In this document: in pieces, positions 1 to 12,800 of the stretch
How positions within the stretch are numbered: position 1 is the stretch's first letter
How the letters are laid out: every line of letters starts with the position of its first letter
Origin: Nephromyces sp. MM_2019
Taxonomy: Eukaryota; Apicomplexa; Aconoidasida; Nephromycida
NCBI GenBank assembly: GCA_015657535.1
Contig: JADHZB010001380.1
Coordinates: 1 to 54,436 of the forward strand
DNA length: 54,436 nt
Reading direction: 5' to 3'
The notes under the pieces: generated by a model
What the model saw: only the letters and a program-made list of their open reading frames with translations
Told to the model about the DNA's origin: nothing
Databases searched by the model: none
Position numbers and translations under genes: made by a program

Positions 1-234
1 GGTATGTGGGGGGTTTCAGGGGTACGTGTGTAGTGGCTGTATATATTCTGCACAGCAGCTGGCTATTTCGCACGTTTATATATGTGAGCTTTTGCATATA
101 CTTCAGCATTCCTATCGTGCACGCTCCCTGTACATACACATTTCTAGCTGCACACACGCACTAATATACAAGTATAACTTGAATCCGCTGCCAAAAAAAG
201 TTGTCAAAAATGGATTTAAAGTGAAGATAAGACG

Positions 235-250
235 GGTGTACGTACACTCC
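235..250. promoter_or_regulatory. GGTGTACGTACACTCC element, copy 1
   Basis: Contains the perfect 12-base palindrome GTGTACGTACAC. The same 16 bases occur at 49918, and the palindrome again at 45964. The regulatory role is inferred from symmetry and recurrence only. Confidence 0.35.
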
Positions 251-602
251 ATTTTTCCAAAGCTTCAAATATACAGTAAGTGAAATGTCTCGTCAAAGTG
301 AGCATCAAACTACTTAAAGAGGATAACCTACTAACACATACACACACGCCCAACGATAGGGAGGCCTGCATAAAGTTCACAAAGCCAAATACGTGTGTGC
401 AGTATAAAAATAATCAAACTTTGAAACACAAAAACTTTGGATTCTGTTTTTAGGCAAACACACAGCAGCATACGATAAAAATATTTATAGCAATAATACA
501 AGGATGCTTTGTTCGCTAAATGAAGTGGGGCTAAAGCTTACATTAAGCCAAGCAGAAGTAAAAAAATATTATCACCTAGACGGCAAACAAGTCTTCTACA
601 AG

Positions 603-625
603 CACACACACACACACACACACAC
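603..625. repeat. (CA)n microsatellite
   Basis: Uninterrupted CA dinucleotide tract of about 23 bases. It is the cleanest CA run on the + strand in the left arm and is TG in the minus-strand transcript direction. Confidence 0.9.
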
Positions 626-1212
626 GAACATGTATATTAGAATGCACAATAACATACATGCTAAAAAGACTTTATACTTTGCAATCTCCAAGGGTTAAAA
701 ATTCGGAATACACACACCAAATCACATGCAGATATAAAGGTTTATAGTATAAAAGTAAATTTAGGCCTGAGAATTAGAGCAAAGAATTGTTGTATCACAC
801 AGAAAGACTTTCTCTTCTTCCAAACAAGTGGAAAAGGCCACAAATACACACACAGGGCATACCATATACTCAACATCAACGATAATTTCTGCACAAATAT
901 ACTCAACACTCTAATGGAAGAGCAAAACTGATAATCTAAGCAGCACTTCATCGAGGATATATGTAAGGAAACCTCTAGAAAATTTCGATGGAAAGCAAGG
1001 GCAAAGGAAAAAATCGTGTGTATGTTTCTGTGTACCTGTGCATATGCCTGTGTGTGTGCGTGCCCTCCTTTATCCTCCCCTCTTTCCCCCCCACTCCCGC
1101 CCAAAATGGTTCAAACACACAGGAGGCTTACTACTCCTCTAAAAAATCTTTCTCGAGGAAAAATTACATTAAAAAAAATCACACACACAGGCACACACAC
1201 ACAAATTCATAC

Positions 1213-1405
1213 TCAACCTATTCCTCCAAATCCTCTCTTCCATGTTCTCCCGAAAACAAAGCACCCAAAAATTTCCCAAAATCTACTATTTCCTAGAAAC
1301 TTGTGTGTAATCACCAGTTTCTGCAGTCTCACACACACACAACCTCTCAAACCAAAAAATCTTTCTCTGCCGGAGATATTCCCATTAGAAGCAAACCATC
1401 AACTC
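1213..1405 (-). CDS. Alternative 3' exons of the Ser/Pro-rich gene
   Basis: The exon ending at 1473 leaves phase 1. Two continuations fit. (a) A terminal exon 1282-1218 adds about 20 residues (FGKFLGALFSGEHGREDLEE) and reaches a TAG stop at 1218-1220. (b) An exon 1405-1353 (VDGLLLMGISPAEKDFL) enters in phase 1 and leaves in phase 0, followed by 1282-1213 read in another frame (ILGNFWVLCFRENMEERIW) and a donor GTATGA. Both have AG acceptors and plausible amino-acid content, so the C-terminus cannot be decided by eye. They could also be alternative splice forms. Confidence 0.35.
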
Positions 1406-1472
1406 CTTCAGGCAAAGAAGAAACACACACGATCCACTTCTTCTCACTAAGACACAACACACACCGACTTAC

Positions 1473-4400
1473 TGATCAGATTCTCATCCCCTTCAGCATC
1501 CACACACTCTGAAATAGCCGATACGCCTCTACCACCATCAGAAGTAGAAAAATCACCATTTTTCTCGGAATCTTCATGTAATGCCGCATATTTTGAAGAA
1601 TCTTCATGCATTTCTTCTGAAGATTCCGGTGAAATCCTTATTGAGCTACTTGAAGTCGATTCTTTTTCAGACAAAATATTAATTTGCATCTTCTCCTTTT
1701 GCCACTGTCTTCTTAGTAGAGAAGCGTTGTAAGCCTCAAGTTGCTGTTCCCAAAACTTCTTACCGAGAACTGCATTGCTTCTAGAAACCAGAGAATCATC
1801 CTTTGAGTCGGTCAAACATGAAGAGGTAGAAACCCACTTTTCTGATGAAAACAAAGGCTGATTCTCCTTCTCGACGTGTGTGGAAAGCCAAGAACTTTTT
1901 CGAGGTTTAGCAGAAATCGAGGCTTTTTCAGCTTCAGGAGGGAAAGCAGCTTGTTGCAAAATACTAGCTTTTTCAGGGTTAAAATTTGGTTCTGCATTCA
2001 CAGTGAAAGAAGTGATTAGCTTGGGAGTAGCAAGGAAAATAAGTTGAAGATATATCGGTAAAGTAATTTGCAGCGACGAGATGTCTTCATCATCTTCTGG
2101 GCTATCACACACATTCATCATCTTCTCTCTTTTTTTAACACACAGCCATCATGTTCTTTCTTCTCTTACACACTTTTATCACTTCCTCTTCTACATACGA
2201 AATGATCTGTTAGGGAAAGTTTCTATGTATTAAAAAAGGCAAAAGAAGTCTTCATATTCCGCACACAAAATTTAGGAATGCAAGGCTCTATAGAGGAATA
2301 AACTGATAGACTTAAGAGAGTTTTTATCACAGAATATCTACCTGATGACGTAAACTAAAGAGACGATATGAACGTGCTCACGCACACTTCCACACACACA
2401 CATACCCTCACGCACACACCCATCAATACATACCCACACACACCGCCAAATTATCATTAAATATATTTTTTGCAACCAAAAACACACTTTTCCCGACAGA
2501 CACATACACACACAGACATACACACACAAACCGACAGGAAACCACACAGCCCCACTATCAACCATCAAAAACCCTTCTCTCCAGCTACACTCATCGTCTC
2601 CACACAAAACCTTACCGGCCTTACCAACTAAGCTACTCGCTAGCAAAGATAGCTGAGATTTTATACTAAGAAATCGACTCTCAAGCTCTTCAAAGTCGAT
2701 ATCTTGAAGGTTAAGATGGCGTTGCTTCGCACACAAACACACCTCTCTAATCCTCTGTAGTAGCTCAAGTGCATGAGGAGCCAGTGAGGTGGGTGATGGG
2801 TTAACTAAGTACTCAATAGAGCTCTCTAGCTCGGCGATATCCTTTGCTATATCAGCATAAGTTACCCTGTCTGAAGGAGATAATGCAGAGAAATAGGGTT
2901 TCAAATGAGTAGAGTTTCTCGAGGAAGAAGGCATGTTTAACATAGGAAATGATGCAGAGAAAGCTTGAAGATCTTCCGTCAAAGTAGAAGCCTTGTGTGC
3001 AGACGAGGTGGCAGGCGTTTCTTCACTGGTTCTGGGCAACGCAGCGTTGAGATTCGTCGATAGCTCCAAAGACGGGCTATCAACTGGAGGCTCTGAAGTC
3101 TCAGGTAGTTCACTAGCTGCTCCCAAAGCACCAGAAAGGCTTAAATCAGCATTTGAATCCGACGCTGGGGGAGGAAGGCTCGAAAAAGGCTCAGAAACCA
3201 GCGAGGGGTGGTGTACATACACTGAAGATGATGGTTGAGTGGAGGGAAGAGAGCTGGAAGATGAATTGAAGTTAAAGGATAGGAGAGGCTGAGAAGAGTC
3301 GAATATTTCATCTTTGTTGAGAGGTTTAAGCAGAGAGGAAGGTAGAGCATGCAAAAACTCATTCTGAATATTGGGGTTTGCGCTGATGTTAAGAGGGGGA
3401 GAAGGGGGGGGGGAGCGATAAGCAGGAGTAGGGGAAGAAGATAGAGGAGAGGAAAAAAAAAAAGGAGGTCGTGAAGGAGAAGGAGAAGGCGATGCAAGAG
3501 CAGAAGCAGAAGACATCAAGGAAGAAGAGAGCCCTGGGTTAGCGCTATCCTTATCGAGTGGAAAAGCTTCATACTTCACGTTTGGCGGTGTATTACTCGA
3601 TTTAAGCTCCGTGTTTTCAACTACATTTCCAACTCCTATAAGCAAAAATGTAGGGTTTTCACACACACACACATACACAAAGGAAATAAGTCCTACTATA
3701 CAATCAGATTTACTTCCACTTGAAAAATAATTAGCCCGAAAAGCAATAGAGCACCAATTTTATCAAAAAATGTATAGCTCAGCAGCTAAACAACCCTTTA
3801 AACGTATAATCCGAAAACCAAGCACACAGTAACTGCACAAGCGAAAAAAACACACACACCACATATCAGACCCTCTGTCTACAGTATATTTTCTCATGAT
3901 TTTACGCATTTCCAGCAAGCTTCTTCCCGTAAAATCTACTTTCTGGAGCTGCATGTGATTCTTTTGCATCTTCTTCATTTTTCATCATTTCGACATGAAA
4001 AAACACAAAATCCCAGATTTTCACCGATTTATATCGAAAAAAATATTCAACACACCAAAAGCTACGACCAAACTGCCCTTAAACCACTGCAGCTTCTATT
4101 ACCGGAAAATACGGGAAATTACTGAACAAACACACACATAATATGCCTGTATGCTACCAATACAGGTAGAAATATAACACCGAAACAAGGTTAGTGAATA
4201 CGAAAAAGCCTCATTCACTGTACTTTTCGTCTAAAAAATTCACAACACATACAGCAAGATCTTAATACACACACACACAAGGCAGCAGGATCGCACACAC
4301 GATCACATACAAGGAGTACATACCTACACATAGGGTAGCAGGACCACACACGATCACATTCACAAGCAAACACATGATTGCACACACAAGGCAGCAGCAT

Positions 4401-6983
4401 CACACACATGTTCACATCCGCGAACACACACATGACCATACACATGACCACACACAACACCATACAGGCCCATCCAGACACATACACAACATCAAATAAA
4501 AGGGTAAGAAAGCACAAAAAGTCACACACACACAAGACATAGTACAACCAAACTTAGCCACACACTTTTATATGATGTATATTAACCAGATTCTAAGGAG
4601 ACTATTATATTCTTCAAATCATCCATGATCCTCTTCATCATTACATAGGAAGAAAGAATGGCATTAAGTCCATTAAAAAGAGGAAATCTGGCGAACACAC
4701 AGGTGCACACACACACAAGGACAATCGCATTAGCTATAAAAGACAGACCACTGCTAGAATGAAAGATTCTCCTTTAATTTTTTTCGTGCACACATCCACT
4801 TAAACGCACATACATACACAAACATCCACATACACCCGCACACACACGCACACATAACTCCACGCACACACAAATATCTCCATACACACACACACACACC
4901 CACACCCCCAGACAACCATACATACACCCAAAATTTCATCCCATCACGCCAAGAAATTTAAAAGATTAAAAAAAAAACACACACATATTAGGGAAAAGCT
5001 TCTTCAAGCAGCTTTTCTCATTCAATCCACTACTAACCAACACATCCCCTTCCACCCCTCCTCTGCACATCTTCAAACGCTTAATTTCCCAAACAAAAAA
5101 TCAAAACCCACTTTTTAAAGTCTACAAATTCCTGCTTAGCCTCCACTCCCTCTTTGCACTCATTGACACACAAAGCTTCTCCACCATCTTCAAGCTGGTA
5201 GTCTCTCGTACCCTCAACCTTGAGAAATGACGGATCCAAGCACGCATTTTTCTCTTCACACACACTATACATCCGCCTAATCTCTTCATGCGATGCTCCT
5301 ACATTATCCATAGTATGAAGAAACAGGTTCATCAGAATCTGCAACAAACTCTGCAGAAGTTTACTCTTTGAGAAATCTCGTCGCTTTGAACCTTGCTGCT
5401 CTATCAAATCTGCACACAAGAAGCAAGTGATTGAGAGACCTCTTCTCTCATTAAGCTTATATTCGTTTAATACGTCTTCACCAATGTTTCTTAAGTTAAA
5501 ACCACCTCCAAATCTCTCATTATTTTCTCTGTGAAAGGCAGAAAAGTTGGTGAAATCCTCGCCTTTTTTAGAGTTAGCAACATGAAGAGCTTTGCCAGAA
5601 AAGGACGGAAACTGGTCTCCAGAAGAAGAGTATTCCTCTACATTATAAGGGGTTTTCAAGTTATAAAAGTCAGTTAATGACGCATACGGTCTTTGAAGAC
5701 CCTCAACCTGCTTTAAATGATCATATTCCACCTCTTCATCCGCTGAATTCACCCGAAAATTCCTGGTTTTATCAAATCCATCTCTCTGATACATTAAATT
5801 CTGCCTGGAATTGCTTGTATGCATGAAATTGTTCGTAAAATCTAACGCATTAGATGGAGGCTCTTCTGATTGCCTCTCCATCATCTTTAGCTTCATTGAA
5901 GATGAGAGATAGTCACGATGAAGAAGCCTGGAAATCTCATACCTGTTGCTTGATAGGGAGCCATAATCACCCAAATTCGCTTGTGATTTCTTTACTCTTT
6001 GCTGGGTTGAAGTTGTGTGTTTTGTGTGAGAAGGAAGAAGAGGAAGAGGAGGGATGATGCTGCTATTATTCCCTCCAAACCTCCCTCCTCCAAAGCCACC
6101 CTTAAGTCTCTTGAAAGAAATATCATCGTTTTTATAGCGGAAGCCGCTCCTCTTCTTGTTTGGAGGAGCTGTACGTACAGAAAGAAGAGAAGCATTCGAT
6201 GAGTTTCCTGCTTCCAGCATAGCTTTTCGGTATTTTTGTTGTAGAAAACTCGCAGAAATTGTGCTTTTTTCAGATATATCTCCTCTAGAATGGGATATCA
6301 GGGGTAGGCAATCATAAAGATTTAGCCTGGAGGAGGAGTGAGGATGGTGAAGCCTTTCAGCAGAAGCAGCGGAGCGACAAGATATGCTCCTTTCGTGCAG
6401 TAGTTTCTCATCTTCAGGCAAAAAATCCTGAGAAATTGCCTCTCTTTTGCGGTAGCTTGGGGGGTCTTGGAGAGAAAAGCCGGTAGTTGAATCAAAAATT
6501 AGAGGGGTCTGCGGGTCGAAGGAGATGAAAAAGAGGGATATGTGTGTGTGCGTGTGTGGTTGAGTAGGCCTGGGGGGGGGAATGTTGGATTATTCGTGAG
6601 TGAATATGTGTGTGAGCGTATTTGCGTGGGTGGTACATGTGGAGCTACGCACGTGCGAACGTGTGAGTGCATTTGTGGATGTGCGGGTGTGGATGTGTTG
6701 GCATGTATGAGTGTGTGCGCATAAACTATTCCTATATATCTTGTGTGTGCATAAACTAATCCCACCTCTCGTGTGTGAGAAGTAGCTCCCACCTCTTCAA
6801 CACCGCCATCCGTGTTAGCTTCGCTGGGAGTTGCTAAGATCGAAGAAAACCATCTTGAAGCTGATGAGGCCATCATCTTCACAGTACGAGAAAAGAATGA
6901 AGAATTCACGATATCTCCATCAGTTTCATCAGCCACTCTTTTGTTTCTGGCTCGATGATAAGCTTCTAGTTCGGACTGCTTTG
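1473..6983 (-). CDS. Large Ser/Pro-rich protein, unrecognised, partial (five joined exons)
   Basis: Unrecognised gene. Exons on the minus strand: 6983-6793, 6508-5112, 4687-4587, 3635-2616 and 1991-1473. Every junction keeps frame (phases 0, 2, 1, 1) and uses GT..AG; for 3635-2616 an alternative donor leaves the exon ending at 2625, also phase 1. About 1,076 residues result. The long second exon is Ser/Asn-rich with a Gly/Phe patch (GFGGGRFGG) and basic segments. The 101-base third exon gives a hydrophobic, helical-looking segment (NGLNAILSSYVMMKRIMDDL). The fourth starts as a Ser/Pro low-complexity tract and ends in a probable helix/coiled-coil region (DIAKDIAELESSIEYL, then LQDIDFEELESRFLSIKSQL). 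The fifth is Ser/Glu-rich. No signal peptide, enzyme motif or zinc finger is visible. The first visible exon enters in phase 1, so an upstream exon with the start is missing; the 3' end is also open. A scaffold or nucleoporin-like role is possible from composition only. Confidence 0.7.
4884..4899. repeat. (CA)n tract in intron of the Ser/Pro-rich gene
   Basis: Pure CA run inside the CA-rich interval 4,690-5,000, which is the intron between the exon ending at 5112 and the one starting at 4687. In the sense direction this is TG repeat. Similar CA-rich blocks fill the introns at about 2,380-2,530 and 4,260-4,540. Confidence 0.8.
6509..6792 (-). other. Intron with reversed (sense CA) polarity
   Basis: This is the intron between exons 6983-6793 and 6508-5112 of the minus-strand gene. 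Unlike the gene's other introns, it is TG-rich on the + strand at 6540-6720, hence CA-rich in the transcript. Donor GTGGGA is at 6792 and the acceptor is preceded by a strong pyrimidine tract (sense CTTTTTCATCTCCTTCGACC then CGCAG). Confidence 0.6.
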
Positions 6984-8973
6984 CTGTGATCACAACGAAA
7001 GTTTACTCAAATTGTTGCTGCATTTAGTTGGAAAAAATTCGGTGCAATTTCAGGAATAAAAAGTTAAAAAATCCTCATATTTTTGGGAAAATATCCGGAA
7101 AATGCGGGATTTTTATGCTTTTTATACCTTCTTTTGTGAAGAAAGATTAAACTTGGAGGGAAATGATGAGAATACAATAGCTTGTTATGATGAAGTTGAA
7201 AGAAGAGGGAAGACGTTGAAGGCTGAAAAAATAGGCTTGAGCCCGGAAAATAGCCCATCCGCAAGGAGTCGACCTACCTAAACATTACGCTCACACACAA
7301 ACAAATGCTACTCACTTCATCGTATGAACACACTACTAGGTTGAGTAGAGCACATGTATGCTACTCACTTCATCGCATGAAAATGCTACCGGGCACACAA
7401 ATACTACTGAATTCACAAAGACACACACGCACATCCTCCTCCTCTACCGGGAAGAAAAACTAAAACTTCGAGCCTTGAAGATTAACATAAGAGTTTTATC
7501 CAAACGCAAAGCACACGGAGAAGTCTAATCTACCGGGCTCCAGTTTGAAATTTAAAAGAGCGTGGATTTACATACAATCAGAGAATGAGAGCGAGTGCCT
7601 GAGATAGTGTGTGTGTGGGAGATCTTGACAGAGAGTGTGAGATTGAGATAGTGCCTATGTCACAGCGATTAAGTGAAACAGGGAGAGAGATTGAGACTCT
7701 TTGAGTACAAAACACAGATATATGCCCTTCTACACATATTGCTTGCATTGCTAGAAGCAGTGAGTTTTCTAAGAAAAACCCTAGCAGGCACGCGTATTCA
7801 GCTGCAAACATCAGTTGAAAACACACTGACAATATTCCCATCAACTTCTTCTATCAAATAGGCTCGCAACGATGAAATTAGCAAAAAAATTCCCCACAAA
7901 TACATCTTCATCCAACAACAGTGTGTTACGAACAGACCCAAACACACAATCTACATTCTAAAAAAGCAGCGATTTCCGCTCAGTGTAGGAGCTGCCATAC
8001 CCAGGCTTATACATCACAACTGCTTTTCTAGTTCTATCATTGAAAGGATAAAATGCATAAATTAAGCAAAGAAAGCTAAAAATATGTTCAAAGTGCTATG
8101 ACTTTATAGGTTCTGGGTGGTAGGAAGAGCAAAATAGAGACTAGGTGTGATTTATAGAATAGAATACTCTACACATACACATATTTTATAGATATATCTA
8201 GATATTCATCTGTATATTCATCTACACCTAAACATATCTAGCTATTTACCTATATCTAGATATATACCTGCATATTCATCTATATCTCTATGTAAATATC
8301 TAAGCATATTCATCTATATCTAAATGTATCTATCATTCTACAAGCAGCAGGCTATATATATGAGGAAAATCTAGTAAGAAGAGAACTGTGAAGATTTGGC
8401 AAGAAAAAAGCCGATGAAGCCTACGTAGAAGAAGGGAATATTTTTAAGAAAAAATTATCTTCTTTTAGAACACCCGCAAACTGATCAGCAATTGATATTT
8501 TCCCTCTCTTTCTGCTTCTTAAAACCAAACTGTGCAAAAACAATATATAAATAGGCACAATAAACAGCTGCAAGCTGTTATGCAAAAAAAATTACGTTCC
8601 GGTGCAAAATTTCGCTTTTTCATACAGGGGAGCAAACGCAAATTCTCCTGTTTTATCTTCCCTTTTCATCTTATTCCTTTCCTGCCTCTACTTTTTCTTG
8701 TAATTTTTATGCTTCTTTATCTGCTGCTTCTTGTCTCATTCCTTCGTAATTTTTGGCTGCTTCTTCTCCCTCGTCTCTTGCTTCTCCTTCTCCATTACCC
8801 CCCCTCAAAAACACACCTTCTTACACAAAAAAAAGCCCTTTAAACCAATTTTATAGCTTTCGAGCTCAACCGAATACTCCTAAACAAATCACACACATAG
8901 AAACGATTTCATTATAATTTCTAGCAAAAACCGGTGCAACAAAATCCAATTCCCTCATAGTCAAACTCAATGA
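6984..8973. other. No supported gene; degenerate AT-rich repeats
   Basis: The missing 5' exon(s) of the minus-strand Ser/Pro-rich gene should lie here or further right. A minus-strand frame at 7254-7124 starting ATGGGCTATTTTCCGGGC and ending at donor GTATAA looks exon-like, but its phase (2) does not match the required phase 1. CA/TG microsatellite density falls off after about 7.6 kb. A degenerate AT-rich repeat sits at 8186-8335, and a pyrimidine-rich stretch at 8640-8810 has no convincing frame. Confidence 0.5.
8186..8335. repeat. Degenerate tandem repeat based on TATCTA/TTCATC
   Basis: Diverged short repeats of the words TATATCTA, ATATTCATCTATA and ATATCTAGATAT recur about every 20-40 bases. 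No two units are identical, so this is an old, decayed array or drifted simple sequence. Confidence 0.6.
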
Positions 8974-9253
8974 CTATATCTTCTTCGCATTGTCTAAAAC
9001 AAATGATCGAAAATGCCATCTTCCAGTACTTACCGTCATGGACGAAGCTATCTTCTATAGCGTATCCAGGCGCCATATTTTCCCGTTTACTAGCCATTAC
9101 CACTTTCTCACTGCGCTTATCTCCAGAGCAGATGATGGCTTTGCTGTCAGAAAAATTTTCAGGGAAAAATTTTACCATTTCATCTTCAGTGAAGAATCGT
9201 GGATCTCTCAAAAAATCCTTGTGACGACGCCTTTTTTTTATTCCTCTACCTTC
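8974..9253 (-). CDS. 3' end of a small basic protein, unrecognised
   Basis: On the minus strand an open frame runs from just inside an upstream TGA (9256-9254) to 9034. It encodes a basic start (KKRRRHKDFL) followed by mixed charged sequence (PRFFTEDEMVKFFPENF, then SGDKRSEKVVMASKRENM). It ends at a textbook donor GTAAGT. A 40-base intron (9033-8994) with acceptor TTTTAG leads to a short exon (8993-8974) that adds DNAKKI and a TAG stop in phase. Unspliced, the frame runs to a stop near 8921 with a Cys/Phe-rich tail. The acceptor of the upper exon is uncertain (AG at about 9250 or 9246), and no further 5' exon was found. Family not recognised; codon content looks real but support is moderate. 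Confidence 0.4.
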
Positions 9254-9624
9254 TCAAAAGGTAGGATTTTTGCTTCAAAGCGGAGTAGCATCAGCCCAAA
9301 CTAAAAAATATTATTTCCTGGTGCTATAATCTCCAGCTGTAGATGAAAGGCAGAAAAAAGTGAGGGCATAATAGAAGCAAAATGCAAAGATATATTGGAA
9401 AAGTGAAAAATCTTCCACAGAAATCAAAAAATATTCATGTTTTCCGTTGGATTGAAGCGTAATAGCAAATTATAAAGATATAGCCGTTGGAAAACACTTT
9501 TACAATAGCAAGCCATCGATATGTATTATGTGTGCACAGCATCCTTCTGTATATAAATGCACGTAATCATGTACATGCATGTCTCTAATTTTAGGTATAT
9601 GAAAAACAGGTGACTACATTCATA

Positions 9625-9800
9625 GATTTCTCGCTGATACCAGGGTATATACGTATATATCTCCCTCATCTATATAGAAAACAGACAACCATATGTTCAT
9701 TTAGCTCTCCCCAATATGTATATATCTCTCGTATTTAAATAGAAATCAGATTACTATGTATCCATATAGCTCTCGCTGATACCTGCTGCTATATATACAT
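9625..9800. repeat. Diverged two- to three-copy repeat
   Basis: The word TCTCGCTGATACC occurs twice, about 140 bases apart (near 9630 and 9768), with intervening copies of TATATCTC, TATAGAAAACAGA/AAATAGAAATCAGA and ACTATGTAT/ACCATATGT. This looks like an old duplication of a roughly 65-base unit. Confidence 0.5.
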
Positions 9801-12800
9801 CTGAATCCCTCTCAGTTTTATAACAACTTTATAAGCATGCTTATCTTCCTCACTCTTATATACGCAATTACACCTCACTCTCTTCCTCACTCTTAATATA
9901 TCACTCAATTACAGCACTTCCTTCTAAATCCGCCTTATAAAGCAGTGTACGTAAACCCCCTTAAATCCTCCCTCTTCATGGTTACACAAGGAAAATCAGT
10001 AAATTTAAAAAGAAATCCAACCAAGGGGAAGCCAAAAAAGATATCATCATTCTCTCTATTCATCAAATCGTCGTTTTACTTCCAAAAAGTGGCTCTTAAT
10101 TTTCGGTATACGGGATTTCACTCCTACGCTATATTACTGCTCTTCCCATACAGTAGTACACCGTATCTTCCTCAAAAAATAACGAGTCATCGGCTCAAAT
10201 TGTCGTCAGTCTTGCTTTTTTAAAGGAAAAAAAAATTTTTTGCTGTGGAGGGCTACACACACATCTATACGAGTATCTACACCAAACCCGAAACCACAAC
10301 ACACCGAGATAATATTTTTTTATTAGAGCAGGGTCAAGACATGTTTGTAAAATCCCATGAGAGTATGCGGAAAAATCGCTGCGGTGAATGCCTCCTTCCA
10401 GTCATTAGGTTTCAGCAGGCAGCAGCGCGTAAAAACATCGTCCAAGTGAATTTATTGGGTTAATCACAGAGAGAAAAGTCTCTCAATCAGGCTGTATTGA
10501 TAATTCCTAGGTAAGTGCTAAGTATTATATTTCTTGGGGGGAGGATCACCACCTTGAAGCATATGCAATAGCCTCAATTGACACAGCAGCGAAGCAATGG
10601 TACCTCATAGTAAAGCTCGGCTTTCTGTGCATCCCCGCCGTCAACTCGGTTCAGTCCGATAGTTTTGTAGAGCATGTAAGTTACTTATCGTATGAATCTA
10701 GTGTTTCGCCAAAAAAAATGTGAATAACTTGGAGAATAGCTAGTGAAATGATGTGGGCTAAGCTGAGTTAACTTATATTTGAAAAAAAACTCCAAATTAA
10801 CTGATGATTGATGCAGTACAAAGTGTATTTCACAAATTTAGTACTAAGATATAGTACTTACAGAGGTAATACATCAATCACCGAAAGAATAGCTAGTGAA
10901 ATGGGATGGAGCAACTGTGAAAACATGGAAAATCACCTTAAAAACAGACCACAAAAGATGTATGGGGAAGGATGATGAAAAGCTCAAGTCTAAAAATTTT
11001 TCTTCGATGAAAAGCGAAAGAATTTTTATTTCCTGTTTGGATCGGCCGAAAGCTAAAGGTGATGCATTTTTTCCCTCAAATCGATGCAAAGTAAATGGCC
11101 ATGTAGTGTCAAACCTCTGCAGGCATCACAAGCGATTATGTAAGAAATAAAAAACCAAATTTAGGAAGAAGCAGTGAGGTCTCGCACAAATTTCTGGCCG
11201 TAATGTCAAATTTTCATCTTTATATACAAATTTATTAAAAAACTTAAATAAGCATATAAAATTACAGGTAAATTGGACGCATAGAATACCATTTCTTTTA
11301 TTTTTTTCGTGTTAAATTTATGTTTCTGCCAATTTATAAAAAGCATTAACATGCTAGCACTTCAAAGACCACACTGAGGAAGCTTACTAGCGGTTCAGAG
11401 GCGCTAAAATAGCTTTCCGTCCGTACGCTTTTCAAAGCTTCAGGCCGTGATGTTTTTATATAGAAGCAAATACAAAACAAATGGAATTCTAGACCTTGAA
11501 TACGCTACCGGTCAGTGGGGCTCCCACGTTGGTGGTACTGAAAAACTGTACAGCTTTTTGCTCTTAAGACTATCATTATCTGCGGCGGGGGAGGTTATTA
11601 CCGTAGCTCAGATATCAAGATTCAGTGTGCATGGCGTCTTTACTAATAAAACGGACTATACAATCTTCTGGTAATCCGTTAAAATTATTCTATATTGATG
11701 GATGCTTATTGTATGTTTGTTTGTTAATAAAATATTACCAAAAAATGACTTCTTTCTAGCTGTTACAATCAGTTGGTGGAAAAACTCTTCAGATCAAGCC
11801 TTCGGCAAACTTGGGATATCTGGGTTGGAATTGAAAAAAAATTCTTGCCGTTTCAAGAAAATGGTTAGCAGTTGGCGTGAATGATAAATTCCGGGAATAG
11901 CTTGAAGTACACACAGTGTGAGACTAACTGCCAACGCCATGGGATATGATCGGAAATATAATTTCATGTATGTCTGCTTGAATGACAAAACTCATATATA
12001 CGTAGAAATTCATCTTGTATACAAATTATAAACTTTCTGTTAGCGAGCAGTACAATCTAATTTAACCGGATTTTTTATTAAAAATCGCAGAAAATATTTT
12101 TTATTCTACAGCAATCGTATTTTGGTGCATGCAGTAGAACTTTTTTCTGGTACTTTCCGTGTTCATCAATTCATAGTCTGCAGTAAAAAAATATTCTTCT
12201 ACCTTTATGCTCACGCGTGAGAAAGAGCAAAGAAGGATTCAAATTTCATGCACAAACTCTGCAATTAACATTGACATCTTAAAAAGTGTAATGTATTCAA
12301 GCCCCCGACTTAGTGATGTCACTACAGTGTAGTGTCAGGATAGGCCGTGCTCCTAAATGAAATTACACCGAAGAAATATTACTGCTCATGGCGGTAAAAG
12401 TTGAAATGATATTTTTTCAATGCAGAAAAAAGCTTACGGTCGATCACAGTGCTAGTAGAAATATTTATTTAGCGCAAAATTTCAGTTTATTTTTAACGCA
12501 AGCATCCTTTTTTACCTTGTTTCGCGCAAGTAGCGACGCAAGCCAATTTGTGCTGACGCATTCTATGGTGGATGAATTTTCTAGCACATACTTTCTCATG
12601 TTATTTTTAACTTGAAGAAAGAAATATATGAATACTTCAAGAATATAAAGTATTGTTTTATGAAAAGAAATTAAACTAGATTTATACAAACTTGAATAGT
12701 ATGGTTTTGTTTTGACGTATCAATGGCCCTGGGATTTTTCTCAGGAGAATATGTTGACTTTGCATGCAACAACAACAGCAGCTGTAGCTACATTCAACAT

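Larger units (their letters stand above)
1..1212. other. CA-rich stretch, no resolved gene
   Basis: No exon can be supported here. The + strand carries many short CACACA runs, the longest a pure (CA) tract at 603-625. That is the pattern of the introns of the minus-strand gene to the right, so transcription may continue leftwards through this stretch. The palindrome GTGTACGTACAC lies at 236-247. A minus-strand open frame over 742-1104 is mostly low-complexity and hydrophobic and was not accepted as coding. Confidence 0.5.

Noticed and set aside
3763..3978. Exon-like minus-strand frame (LQKVDFTGRSLLEMRKIMRK)
   Set aside because: Amino-acid content is plausible, but no donor/acceptor pair fits the phase 1 join between exons 4687-4587 and 3635-2616, which already match each other.
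10896..11150. 84-codon basic + frame (CRHHKRLCKK end)
   Set aside because: No known motif with correct spacing, overlaps an opposite-strand frame, and is isolated in gene-free DNA.
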